NCBI GenBank assembly: GCA_903893785.1
Contig: CAITNQ010000322.1
Location: 1-51,312 of the forward strand
Direction of reading: 5' to 3'
DNA length: 51,312 nt
From: an uncultured Gemmatimonadota bacterium
GTDB lineage: Bacteria > Latescibacterota > UBA2968 > UBA8231
Shown: piece by piece, positions 34,081-42,273 of the stretch
How the letters are laid out: every line of letters starts with the position of its first letter
How positions within the stretch are numbered: position 1 is the stretch's first letter
Made by a program: the position numbers and the translations under genes
The notes under the pieces: model-generated
Told to the model about the DNA's origin: nothing
What the model saw: the letters and a program-made list of their open reading frames with translations, nothing else
Database searches by the model: none

Positions 34081-35126
34081 CCTCGCTGGACCGTGTCCTG
34101 CAGGTCATTGCCGGCGGCGTCCCGGACCGCGTGCCCGTCGCGCTGCACAATTTCCTGATGGCCGCGCGCCTGGCGGGCCACTCACTGACCGACGGGTTGC
34201 GCGACGGCGATCTGCTGGCCGAGGCCCAACTGCTGGCCTGGCGCCGCTTCGGGCACGACATGCTGCTGGTCGAATCCGGTACTACGGCCATGGCAGAAGC
34301 CCTCGGCTGCGGCGTCGGCTACAGCACGCATGCGGCGCCACGGGTGGTGGCGCCGGTCATTACCTGCTGGGCCGACCTGGACCGCCTGGTCCTGCCGGAT
34401 CCAGAGCGCTGCCCGCCGCTGGCTCGCGTGCTGTACGCCGTGCGTCGGTTGCGCGCCGAACTGGGCGATCAGGTGTTCATCATGGGCCGCGCCGATCAGG
34501 CGCCGCTGGCCTTGGCCGCCTGCCTGCGCGGTTACGAGAGCTTGCTGATGGATCTAGTCGATCCGGCCAGTGCCAGGCCGCTCGCGCAGCTGCTCGATCA
34601 CTGCCTGGCGGCCACCGAGCGCTATGCTCTGGCCTTGCGCGCTGCCGGGGCCCACGGCACCTGCATCGGCGAGTTGGGGCCGGATGTCGTCTCGCCGGCC
34701 CTTTACCGCCAGTGGGCTTGGCCGCGGTTGCGCGCCTTCTTCGGGCACCGGCGCGCCGAGGGCTATGCTGCCGGACTGCACCAGTGTGGCCGGACGACCG
34801 CCGTACTGCCGGAAATGGTCGCCACCGGCGCTGCCTTCCTGGAACTGGACCCGCGTACCGAACTGGCGGCGGCGAAGGCGGCGGCCGCCACCACGACGGT
34901 GCTCGGCATGGTCGACCCGGCCCAGGTGCTCGCCCTCGGCACTCCGACGGAGGTGGCCGCCGCCAGCCGCCAGGCACTGGCCACCATGGGTCCGGGCGGC
35001 GGCTTTGTACTTGGCCCCGGCTGCGCCCTGGTCGCCGAGACGCCCCCCGAGAACGTCCAGGCCCTGATCGACACCGCCCACCGACACGGACGCTACGGGA
35101 ACGATGGAATGCTGTCTGATCGGTGA
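34077..35126 (+). CDS. UroD-family protein with intact Zn (HxC...C) site
   Basis: This 349-residue protein is close in pattern to MtaA/MtbA-type corrinoid:coenzyme methyltransferases. The Zn motif is complete: GLHQCGRTT gives His235 and Cys237, and VLGPGCALV gives Cys316. The opening LDRVLQVIAGGVPDRVPVALHNF and HGTCIGELGPDVVSP are also typical. Such enzymes move a methyl group between a corrinoid protein and a thiol. No corrinoid protein gene is visible in the window, so the methyl donor would be encoded elsewhere. I chose TTG 34077 because it overlaps the upstream stop in TTGA. The longer frame from 34020 lies inside the previous gene. The upstream Shine-Dalgarno is weak, consistent with coupling. 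Confidence 0.84.
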   Translation: MTSLDRVLQVIAGGVPDRVPVALHNFLMAARLAGHSLTDGLRDGDLLAEAQLLAWRRFGHDMLLVESGTTAMAEALGCGVGYSTHAAPRVVAPVITCWADLDRLVLPDPERCPPLARVLYAVRRLRAELGDQVFIMGRADQAPLALAACLRGYESLLMDLVDPASARPLAQLLDHCLAATERYALALRAAGAHGTCIGELGPDVVSPALYRQWAWPRLRAFFGHRRAEGYAAGLHQCGRTTAVLPEMVATGAAFLELDPRTELAAAKAAAATTTVLGMVDPAQVLALGTPTEVAAASRQALATMGPGGGFVLGPGCALVAETPPENVQALIDTAHRHGRYGNDGMLSDR

Positions 35127-35180
35127 GGACGGCCGGACCGGCCGCACTGCCTGTACCCCCAGCCATGGGAAGGGACTGCC

Positions 35181-38018
35181 GTGACCTCTACGCCCACATC
35201 CGCCGCGGCGCCGTCCGGGCCGCCGGTCAGGAAGCTCGTGCTGCGGCCCGAAATGACCGTCAGCGAAGTCCTGCAGCGTTGGCCGCACACGCGCCTGAAC
35301 CTGCAGTCCGGTCGCTGGGACGTGGACCCCGAGCGCGACGGACACCTCACGCTGGCCGAATACGCCGCCCGCCTCAAGACCGGCTTCAAACACGACTTCA
35401 CGCTGTGCTGGCTGAACAACTGCGCGGTGCTCTTCGACGCTCCGGACGGTCCCTTCGACGGCGATCCGACGCTGGTCTACTACGAGCAGTTCCACCGCCA
35501 CGCCACCGACGTGAGCCCCGAGCGCGACCGGCCCCAGGTCGTGTGCGAACTCAGTCCCGAAGGCCTCGGCCTGCGCTGCCGCGGCGGCCTGCCGCACCAG
35601 CGTTGGGTACTCTCGGATGGGTTGAACGCCGTCCGCCTGCAACAGGTCGGGCCCACCCTGGAAATGCTCAGCGCCTTCCAGCGCACCGCCGGGATGTCCT
35701 CTGAGCGTCTCTTTGACCACGGTTTCCTCGACGCCCGCGTCGCCGATCGGCGGCACGCCTTTGATCAGGTAACGCTGACTCCGTACGGATACGACAACCA
35801 CCGCGCCGACGACCCCCAGGAGCGTTCGAGCGGCCTGCTGTGTGACGATCGCATGTGGTTCACCCTGGCGGCGCCGGGGCAGACCGTCGGCTGGGTGCTT
35901 GATGATTCGCGCCTGCGGCCCTGGCAATACCACGGCGCGCGCCAGTTGACTCGACACGGGTGGCAGGCCGACGAGCAATGCGTCCTGTTCCAGATCGTCG
36001 ACACCCGGGCCGACAAGCGACAGGAAAGGCCGCGCGACTACGAGGGCTTCAGCGACGAGGAGGCGCGCGACTATATAGGCACCGAGTGGCAGGAGGTAGC
36101 CCAGGGACAGACGGCCAAGACCATCACCTGCTGGGTGGCCATGGGTGCGCGTGGCGAGGTGCGCTACAGCGTGACCCCGGTCCGGCACGAACCCGGGTCC
36201 GCCGACTACATTGCCTACGAGTCCTGGACGCGGGGCGGCGCTGCTCAAGAGGGGTTCCGGCACGCCTTCGAGGCGCTGGGCGAGGTCGAGCTGGTTGTCG
36301 GGTTGGGCAGCACGCGCGACGGGGCCCTGGCGGAATTGGCGGCCGGACGCGAGGGGAGTCAACGGGCCGGCCAGCGCCAACGGTTCCGCTTCTCCCAGGT
36401 GGCGGCGCGCAGCCCCCGTCTGCAGCTGCCTAGTCACCCCGAGCTGTCGGAGGCATTGGTCCAGATACCGCTGTTCCTTGAGAGCCTCAAGACGGGTTTC
36501 GCCCTGATGCGGTCGCGACCCCACGACGGGGCCGTCACCGGCGGGTGGGATCAGCTGATGATCGCCTCGCCGATGGCCCGTCTGGGCGATCCGGACATGG
36601 TTCCGCGCTACCTGGAGCACTGGCTGCACCAGTTCCAGCTCGACGGGCAGATCTACCACATTACGGATTTCGACCTGAGCCCGGCCCTGCTGTTCCGGCG
36701 CTGGGACCTGGACGACTTCATGTACCTGATCGTGGCGGCTCAGTGGGTGGCCCGCACGGGTGACGAAGCCATGCTCCAGCGCCTTGCCCCCAAGTGCACG
36801 CACATGCTGAGGGTCATGTTGCGCCAGGCGGACCCCAGGTTGGGGCTGATCGTCTGCCGGGGCATATTCTCCGACTGGCCGCCGTTGGACAGCGGGCGCA
36901 AGGGACTGACATACCCGGCCACAGAGACCGGCCTTTGGTACGAGGCCCTTCGCTGGTGGGAGGGCCTGGCCTGCCGCCTGGGCGAAAGCCAGCTAGGGCG
37001 CCAGTTGCGGATCACGGCCGAACGCATCCGTTCGTGTTACCTCGAGCTGTTCTTCGACGCCGAGACCGGCGCTATCTGCGACGCCGTGTTCCCGGACACG
37101 TTGACGCCCTTGCGCACGTACACCAGCTGGGCCATGACCCCCTGGCAGGGCTGTTTCGGTCACGAACTCCTCGATGGCCGCGAACCTGAAGTGGCCGCGC
37201 ACCTGCTGGCGCACCAACTCGACCTGAGTTTCCCGGGGATCCGCGGCGTGGCCACCGACAGCGCCTACCCATCGGCCTATGAGCGACTGCACTGGCCCCT
37301 GTGGGATCACCTGATGGCCAAGGCCATGCGGCGGGGCAACCACCGGCGCGGATTGGCCGCGGTCCTCGAGGTGATGGGGCGGCAGTACCGGTGGTTCCAT
37401 TGCGCCCGCGAGATGGTCGACATGTGGCGGGACATGACTCCGGACCAGGTATCTGAGGGAGCCTACTGGTTCGGTTGGTCGTCGACCGGGTGGTCTGAAG
37501 CTCTGCTCAGTGGTGCGGTGGGTATCTGGGAGGAGCCCGGTGGACTGGTCTTCGTGCCCGCTGATCAGGCCGAAACCGTGCACTTGGAGAACCTGCCGTA
37601 CCGGGGCGGCACCTGGGACATCTGTGTCGATGGCGTCGGCGCGTGGGTCAGTCGCTTCGCCGTCGACGGTCAGGAACAGGCCGGAGTCTGCAAGGTCCCG
37701 GAGCCATTCCTGGGGCCCGGCCGGCATCGGCTGCACATCACCCGGTCTGAACAGCCTCCGACGACTCCCTTCGTGATCGACTCGGTCGGGTTGCGGCTGC
37801 TTGGAAGCCGGTGCACGCCGGCGGCGGCACACCTGCAGTTGGCCGGACCTGGCCGCGCCTGGGTGCGCTTCTGGGCGCCGGCGGCACCGGTGGTGACGGA
37901 CGGCGGCGTGGCGGTGGCTTGCCGGTGGGCACCCGGCGATGGGATCGGCTGGGTGATGCTGGAGCGGGGCGAGGAACCACGGGAAGTTGTCATCACCGCG
38001 GCCGCCCGGCTTCCTTGA
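35181..38018 (+). CDS. Large uncharacterised six-hairpin glycosidase-like protein
   Basis: The 945-residue product is not recognised at family level. The first 400 residues are beta-rich with no clear motif (GHLTLAEYAARLKTGFK, WVLSDGLNAVRLQQVG). From about residue 420 it has the helical-hairpin pattern of an (alpha/alpha)6 barrel: VTGGWDQLMIASPMARLGD, HITDFDLSPALLFRRWDLDD, YPATETGLWYEALRWWE, TSWAMTPWQGCFGHELL and TDSAYPSAYERLHWPLW. A C-terminal beta sandwich ends the protein, as in GH78 or GH95-like enzymes. There is no signal peptide. The start is GTG 35181 with GGGAAGGGA a few bases upstream. It is the last gene of the operon, before a convergent hairpin. Confidence 0.68.
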   Translation: MTSTPTSAAAPSGPPVRKLVLRPEMTVSEVLQRWPHTRLNLQSGRWDVDPERDGHLTLAEYAARLKTGFKHDFTLCWLNNCAVLFDAPDGPFDGDPTLVYYEQFHRHATDVSPERDRPQVVCELSPEGLGLRCRGGLPHQRWVLSDGLNAVRLQQVGPTLEMLSAFQRTAGMSSERLFDHGFLDARVADRRHAFDQVTLTPYGYDNHRADDPQERSSGLLCDDRMWFTLAAPGQTVGWVLDDSRLRPWQYHGARQLTRHGWQADEQCVLFQIVDTRADKRQERPRDYEGFSDEEARDYIGTEWQEVAQGQTAKTITCWVAMGARGEVRYSVTPVRHEPGSADYIAYESWTRGGAAQEGFRHAFEALGEVELVVGLGSTRDGALAELAAGREGSQRAGQRQRFRFSQVAARSPRLQLPSHPELSEALVQIPLFLESLKTGFALMRSRPHDGAVTGGWDQLMIASPMARLGDPDMVPRYLEHWLHQFQLDGQIYHITDFDLSPALLFRRWDLDDFMYLIVAAQWVARTGDEAMLQRLAPKCTHMLRVMLRQADPRLGLIVCRGIFSDWPPLDSGRKGLTYPATETGLWYEALRWWEGLACRLGESQLGRQLRITAERIRSCYLELFFDAETGAICDAVFPDTLTPLRTYTSWAMTPWQGCFGHELLDGREPEVAAHLLAHQLDLSFPGIRGVATDSAYPSAYERLHWPLWDHLMAKAMRRGNHRRGLAAVLEVMGRQYRWFHCAREMVDMWRDMTPDQVSEGAYWFGWSSTGWSEALLSGAVGIWEEPGGLVFVPADQAETVHLENLPYRGGTWDICVDGVGAWVSRFAVDGQEQAGVCKVPEPFLGPGRHRLHITRSEQPPTTPFVIDSVGLRLLGSRCTPAAAHLQLAGPGRAWVRFWAPAAPVVTDGGVAVACRWAPGDGIGWVMLERGEEPREVVITAAARLP

Positions 38019-38181
38019 CCGGCTCGGCGCGCCACGTCCGGCCGGGGCGCGTATGCGGCTCCGATCTGTCGCCGGGCGGCCGCCGACCCGAACAGGGGCT
38101 GGCCGACGCTCGGCGACGCTGTTCCCGAAGACGGGCGTGGTCGGCCGCCGCCGCCCGCGTCCGCAGCGGGCCCACGACGTC

Positions 38182-38225
38182 GCGTGTTGGCGCCGACCCA
38201 CGCGCCATGGGTCCGGCGCCCACGC
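38182..38225. terminator. Long imperfect hairpin between convergent genes
   Basis: The arms GCGTG-TT-GGCGCCGACCCA and TGGGTCCGGCGCC-CACGC pair over 17 positions with a TT bulge and a one-base bulge, around a 7-base loop. It lies 11 bases past the stop of the minus-strand peptidase gene and downstream of the plus-strand operon. No T-tract is seen. Confidence 0.55.
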
Positions 38226-38236
38226 GCACCGACGTT

Positions 38237-39169
38237 TCAGAGCGTGAAACTGGCCTGCTGATCCAACTCCCAAATCGCGGCCAGCAGCAGTTGGGTGCTC
38301 TGCCGGAGGTTCTCGATGTTCACCCGCTCAGGGCCGTCACCAGGCAGGTGGTACTCGGCGTCGCCGTACGGGAACGAACCCGAATTCATCACCGTGGTCG
38401 GGTACCCGGCGCGAATGAACATGCCGTCGTCGTCGTTGACGGGTTCTTTGCGGAAGACCGTAACCTCCAGGGCCAACCCCGCGCGCTTGGCCGTCGCGGC
38501 GATCAACTCGGCCAGCGGTCGTCCCTCCTCGGTGCTGTACCCAACGACATGCAGCAGGCGCCCGGCCTGGGCTTCCGCGTCCGGTTTGCCGTCCAGTCCG
38601 TCGACGTTGAGCACCGCCATGAGCCGATCGCCCCGCGCCTTGGCCTCCTGAGCCGCAAATAGGCTGGTCCAGGGCGTGTGCTCCTCGTTGCAGAAGAGCC
38701 AGCGCACGGTACGGCGCAGACGACAACCGCTGAGCACCCGCGCCAGCTCCAGGTTGGCGACTGTGCCGGTGGTGTTGTCGTGCGCTCCGGGCGAGTCGAT
38801 CCAGCTCATCGAGTCTTTGTGCGACACCAACTGGATGATCTCGTCCGGGCATTCATGCCCGGGCAGCGTCGCTTCCAGATTGGCCACCTCGACCCAGGGA
38901 TCGGCTGGATCGGGGGTGGCATACCAGTGGTGCAGGGGTTTGCTGCTGTCGCAGCGGAAAGCCTGCACCGGGTACCGGGTGCTGCGGACCTCGTACGCGG
39001 CGGCGGCCAACTGTTGGCCGATGAACGCGTCGGCCTCCTCCAGCGAGTTACGCGTCTGCCCCGGGCGCGTGTAGTTGATCTTCCGGTAAGGCAGCGGGTC
39101 GCGGCTCAGGTAGAAGAGGTCGTCGCGCAGCCGCTGTGCCGATACGCGCTGCAGCCATTGGGTGATCAA
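38237..39169 (-). CDS. M28-family zinc aminopeptidase-like hydrolase
   Basis: The 310-residue protein keeps all five Zn-ligand positions of family M28: His117 (VSHKDS), Asp131 (GAHDNTTG), Glu163 (FCNEEH, with Glu162 as catalytic base), Asp190 (NVDGLDG) and His274 (EYHLPGD). No signal peptide is visible, so it probably acts in the cytoplasm on peptides or amidated sugars. I chose TTG 39169 because GAAAGGAG stands 7 bases upstream and the conserved N-terminus (LRDDLFYLSRDPLPYR) begins soon after. An in-frame start at 39220 would lie deeper inside the GH95-like gene. It overlaps that upstream gene by 122 bases, which is unusual. Confidence 0.88.
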   Translation of the reverse strand: MITQWLQRVSAQRLRDDLFYLSRDPLPYRKINYTRPGQTRNSLEEADAFIGQQLAAAAYEVRSTRYPVQAFRCDSSKPLHHWYATPDPADPWVEVANLEATLPGHECPDEIIQLVSHKDSMSWIDSPGAHDNTTGTVANLELARVLSGCRLRRTVRWLFCNEEHTPWTSLFAAQEAKARGDRLMAVLNVDGLDGKPDAEAQAGRLLHVVGYSTEEGRPLAELIAATAKRAGLALEVTVFRKEPVNDDDGMFIRAGYPTTVMNSGSFPYGDAEYHLPGDGPERVNIENLRQSTQLLLAAIWELDQQASFTL

Positions 39170-41393
39170 GGGAAGGCTCCTTTCGGTCCGCCGGCGCGGG
39201 GCCCAGTTCGAGGGTTTCACCGGCCGTGGTGGCGAATCTCAGCAGCGGGCCGGTTATGACTGTGGGTGGGGCATCGGCGCGGCGTATCTGGACGGCTTGG
39301 CCCGGCCATGGGTTCACCAGCGAACACCCCTGCCCCTGCTCGCTGTGCAAGTTCAGATCCGCGACGCGGCCCTGCTGCCAGGCGGCGCTCACCCTGAAGG
39401 CGCCGCGGGCCCGCAGCTGCCAGAAGCGGGCCGGACGGTCGGCGGGCCAGCAGGGGAAGAGGCGCAGCATACCGTCGTGGCTCTGCAGCATCATCTCGCA
39501 CAAAGCCAGGAAACCGCCCACCGATTCGATCCCGCCTCCCCCGTAGTAGAGCAGGAGATTCGCGCGGGCCTGCTGCTGGCATTCCTGGCGCAGACGCGCC
39601 AGCAGCGTGTCCGGATCGTAGCCCACCCGGGCACACGCCGTGTACCACGATGACAGGCCGTTGAAGTCAGACCAGCGGGCCATGGCTTCGATGGTCCGGT
39701 GGCACAGCCCCAGCAACTGGGGATCGGCATCCAGGCCGATGGCGCCGGCCGGGAAGATGTGCTGGATGCCCAGGGTGTTGCTGTCACACCAGCCCATGCC
39801 CGTCTCACTGTAGCGGAACACGGTAACGCCGGCGCGCTGCTGCTGCGGAAAAGGGCCCAGGTGCGACAGCAGGCGGCCCCAGGTCACCCGTCGGTCCGCG
39901 TCACAGCCCAGCGCGGCGCTCATTTCCAGGGCAGCGGCCAGCAGGGCGCGCAGCAGGCCCAGGCTCAGAATGGGGTTGGTATCTTCACCTGAGCCTTCGT
40001 GGATGGCATCGCCGCGGACGACGTAGCGGCCCTTCTCCGGCGTCAGGTACCCCTCCCAGAAAGCCGCCACGTCGCGTACGAAGGGGTACGCCTGCGTTTC
40101 GAGGAAGGCTTGGTCACGGGTGTAGTGCCAGTGCCAGACAAACAGCAGGGCCGCATAAGCGGCGTTGGAGCGTTGCCCCCAGTCCTGGTCCGGATCTTCG
40201 GGTGATAGACCCCAGGGGCCGATGCACACCGGGAAGTGCAACCCCGACCAACCGTGGCGGGCGGCCATACGCTCGGCTTGGGGCCGCGCTTCGGCCATGG
40301 CCTGGTAAAAGGGCAACGCCAGGTCGGCGTGGCCGGAGGCGTACGCCAGGTAATAGGGGGCCTGGAAGTTGTAGTTCAGGTGGAAGTCGCCATGCCAGTT
40401 GGGGCGGTCGGTGGTTACCCAGTTGCCCCACAGGCCCGGGGCTACCTTGCCCGGGCGTGAGCACGAGCCCAGCACGTACAGGGCCCCGTACCAGTGCCGC
40501 TCGAGTACCGCGTCGTCAAGCTCCAGGCCCGAGCGTTGCCAGAAGTCGCGCCACCACCGCCGGTGGGCGGCGGCGTGGGCCGTCAGCCTGTCGGCATCGA
40601 GGGCCGCAGCCTGGCGCCACGCCGCGGCCAGGCAGTCGCTGTCGTCGAGGTCGCTCAAGACCACCGCGGCCACCGTGACCCGGGCGCCGCTGTCCAAACT
40701 GAGCGCGAGGTGCTCGGGTCCGGCGGGCAGGGCGGCCGCACCCATTACACGTGCCACGACGGCAACGCGCCGAGGTGCGCCCGGGAGATCGTCGGCCCGG
40801 CGCTGCGCCCACAGACAGGCATGGGCAGCCGTGCTGTCATGGTCGGGGTCAGAGTGCCACGGCGCTGGCCAGCCCGAGCCGGCCTGGTGGCAGGCTCCGG
40901 TGGCGGAAGGGCAGGTTGCCGCCGGATCGGCGGCCGGCCACGTCCCCGGTACATACCGCAGCGTCGTGGCCAACGGTTGGTCACCGGTCCAGGCCAGCTC
41001 GACAACCAGTATATTGGCCCGGGCCGCCACCCAGGCACGGACCGTCAGCGTTCCTGAGTCGCACTGGAACTGGCCGGTGACCGTGGCTTCGGCAAGGTGC
41101 TGCTCAAGCCGATAGGTCGCCCCCGGAAGGGCGGGGCACTCCCAGCACAGCGTACCCACCGTGATGATGCTGGCGTCACCGTGAGTGCGCGTCCAAAAGT
41201 CGTTCTTGCCCAGATGACAGCGCAGGGCGTCGGCAGGGCCGGCGACCACGACACCCAGGTCGCCGTTGCCCAGCAGCGGACCGTCCGGCATGGCCGTCGT
41301 CGGGACCGCGGCAGGTGGCGCGTTCCAGGTGCCGGTGTGGCGGGCCACGCGGGCGAGAATCTGTTCGCCGTCAGTCGGACCGCGGGACGTCAT
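39048..41393 (-). CDS. GH95-like glycoside hydrolase with out-of-frame tail
   Basis: The 781-residue protein has the GH95 architecture. The N-terminal sandwich carries PLLGNGDLGVVVAG and CHLGKNDFWTR. The (alpha/alpha)6 barrel contains GLWGNWVTTDRPNWHGDFHLNYNFQ (Asn340 and Asn342 match the catalytic-base asparagines of alpha-L-fucosidases), WGQRSNAAYAALL and EGSGEDTNPILSLG. A GVTVFRYSETGMG segment and a beta-rich end follow. ATG 41393 has GGGAGG 5 bases upstream, and there is no signal peptide. The last 40 or so residues (after TTAGETLELGP) are Ala/Arg/Pro-rich and overlap the peptidase gene. In another frame a TGA at 39166-39168 would end the gene exactly on the peptidase TTG start, so a late frameshift is likely. 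Confidence 0.82.
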   Translation of the reverse strand: MTSRGPTDGEQILARVARHTGTWNAPPAAVPTTAMPDGPLLGNGDLGVVVAGPADALRCHLGKNDFWTRTHGDASIITVGTLCWECPALPGATYRLEQHLAEATVTGQFQCDSGTLTVRAWVAARANILVVELAWTGDQPLATTLRYVPGTWPAADPAATCPSATGACHQAGSGWPAPWHSDPDHDSTAAHACLWAQRRADDLPGAPRRVAVVARVMGAAALPAGPEHLALSLDSGARVTVAAVVLSDLDDSDCLAAAWRQAAALDADRLTAHAAAHRRWWRDFWQRSGLELDDAVLERHWYGALYVLGSCSRPGKVAPGLWGNWVTTDRPNWHGDFHLNYNFQAPYYLAYASGHADLALPFYQAMAEARPQAERMAARHGWSGLHFPVCIGPWGLSPEDPDQDWGQRSNAAYAALLFVWHWHYTRDQAFLETQAYPFVRDVAAFWEGYLTPEKGRYVVRGDAIHEGSGEDTNPILSLGLLRALLAAALEMSAALGCDADRRVTWGRLLSHLGPFPQQQRAGVTVFRYSETGMGWCDSNTLGIQHIFPAGAIGLDADPQLLGLCHRTIEAMARWSDFNGLSSWYTACARVGYDPDTLLARLRQECQQQARANLLLYYGGGGIESVGGFLALCEMMLQSHDGMLRLFPCWPADRPARFWQLRARGAFRVSAAWQQGRVADLNLHSEQGQGCSLVNPWPGQAVQIRRADAPPTVITGPLLRFATTAGETLELGPAPADRKEPSLDHPMAAARIGTAAARRPLLPEPRPAALPEDQLHAPGADA

Positions 41394-41485
41394 GGCAGCC
41401 TCCCAGCCAGCGGCGGTCGCCAGGGTTGGCGGCCCCTGCGTGCCGTCGGCTCCGTGGGTTGCCCAAGAGGGACGGCGGGCCGGCA

Positions 41486-41515
41486 AATACAGCGGGCGAT
41501 GCGGTCGGTTGTCAA
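41486..41515 (-). promoter_or_regulatory. Candidate promoter of the GH95-like/peptidase operon
   Basis: On the minus strand a perfect TTGACA (41515-41510) and TGTATT (41491-41486) are 18 bases apart, about 93 bases upstream of the GH95-like ATG. It lies back to back with the rightward element at 41524. Confidence 0.6.
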
Positions 41516-41523
41516 GCTCCCCC

Positions 41524-41554
41524 TTGACGGACCGGCGGCTGTTGGCGCTATGTT
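41524..41554 (+). promoter_or_regulatory. Candidate promoter of the CBM9-like/serA operon
   Basis: TTGACG (41524-41529) and TATGTT (41549-41554) are 19 bases apart, slightly long. They lie 27 bases upstream of the ATG at 41581 and 9 bases from the leftward promoter, so one regulator could control both directions. Confidence 0.5.
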
Positions 41555-41580
41555 CTGCATTCCCGCAACCTCGAGGGCAT

Positions 41581-42234
41581 ATGGATACAGCGATCGTGAG
41601 GTGCACGCGCGTAAGTGACGCCATGGGGGAACTGGGCCAGGCCGGCCCCGAGAAGTACGCCGGCAGCGAGGTGTTGCCGTTCCGCCAGGCCTGGTTGGGG
41701 CTGGATGCCCTGCCCCGCGAACGCGGCCAGGCACGCGTGGGCTGTTCGGCGCGCGGCCTGTGGTTCTATACCTGGCTGGAAGACAGCGACATCTTCTCCG
41801 GCGCTACGGCGCACGACCAGAAGATGTGGACGTTGGGCGACGTGGTCGAGTTCTTCGTCAAACCGGGGTTGTCGCGGTCCGACTACTGGGAGATCCATGT
41901 GACCCCTAACGGGTACCTGATGGATCTGTACATCGAGGACCGCGCCGCCTTCTTGGAGAAGCGCACCCCTTTCGAGACAGCACTGGCCCACCGGAGTCAG
42001 GCGCTGTTTGCCACCGCGGCGTTCCCCGATCAGCATGCCTGGTCGGTGGAAATCTGCCTGCCGTGGCCGGCCCTGGGCGTTCAGGGGCCGCCGGATCCGG
42101 GCACCCGGTGGCAGTTTGCCGTGTGCCGCTATAACTGCACCGGCACGGTGGACGACAAGGAGCTGTCGTCCGTGGCGCCTTTCACCGTTCTGTCCTTCCA
42201 TCGCTACGAAGAGTTTCTACAACTCCAGTTCTGA
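41581..42234 (+). CDS. Stand-alone CBM9-like carbohydrate-binding protein
   Basis: This 217-residue single-domain protein resembles family 9 carbohydrate-binding modules. Landmarks are ARGLWFYTWLEDSDIFSG, MWTLGDVVEFFVKP, YWEIHVTPNGYLMDLYI and WSVEICLPWPALG. CBM9 modules bind sugar chain ends through a pair of Trp residues and are usually attached to xylanases or secreted proteins. This one stands alone and has no signal peptide. ATG 41581 has GAGGG 4-5 bases upstream. It is the first gene of a rightward unit with serA 39 bp downstream. A cytoplasmic sugar-sensing or scaffold role is conceivable but unsupported. Confidence 0.8.
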   Translation: MDTAIVRCTRVSDAMGELGQAGPEKYAGSEVLPFRQAWLGLDALPRERGQARVGCSARGLWFYTWLEDSDIFSGATAHDQKMWTLGDVVEFFVKPGLSRSDYWEIHVTPNGYLMDLYIEDRAAFLEKRTPFETALAHRSQALFATAAFPDQHAWSVEICLPWPALGVQGPPDPGTRWQFAVCRYNCTGTVDDKELSSVAPFTVLSFHRYEEFLQLQF

Positions 42235-42273
42235 GACCGCCGCCGCCCCCGGTGACGTCTTTCCGAGGACCAC

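Noticed and set aside
28426..35126. HemE (heme biosynthesis) for the UroD-family genes
   Set aside because: Three divergent paralogues without porphyrin-site motifs and without other heme genes argue against it; one carries the methyltransferase Zn motif.
34554..36803. 749-codon open frame antisense to the UroD-family and 945-residue genes
   Set aside because: It is a shadow of real genes in GC-rich DNA: the product is low complexity, spans two genes and a gap, and the sense frames match protein families.
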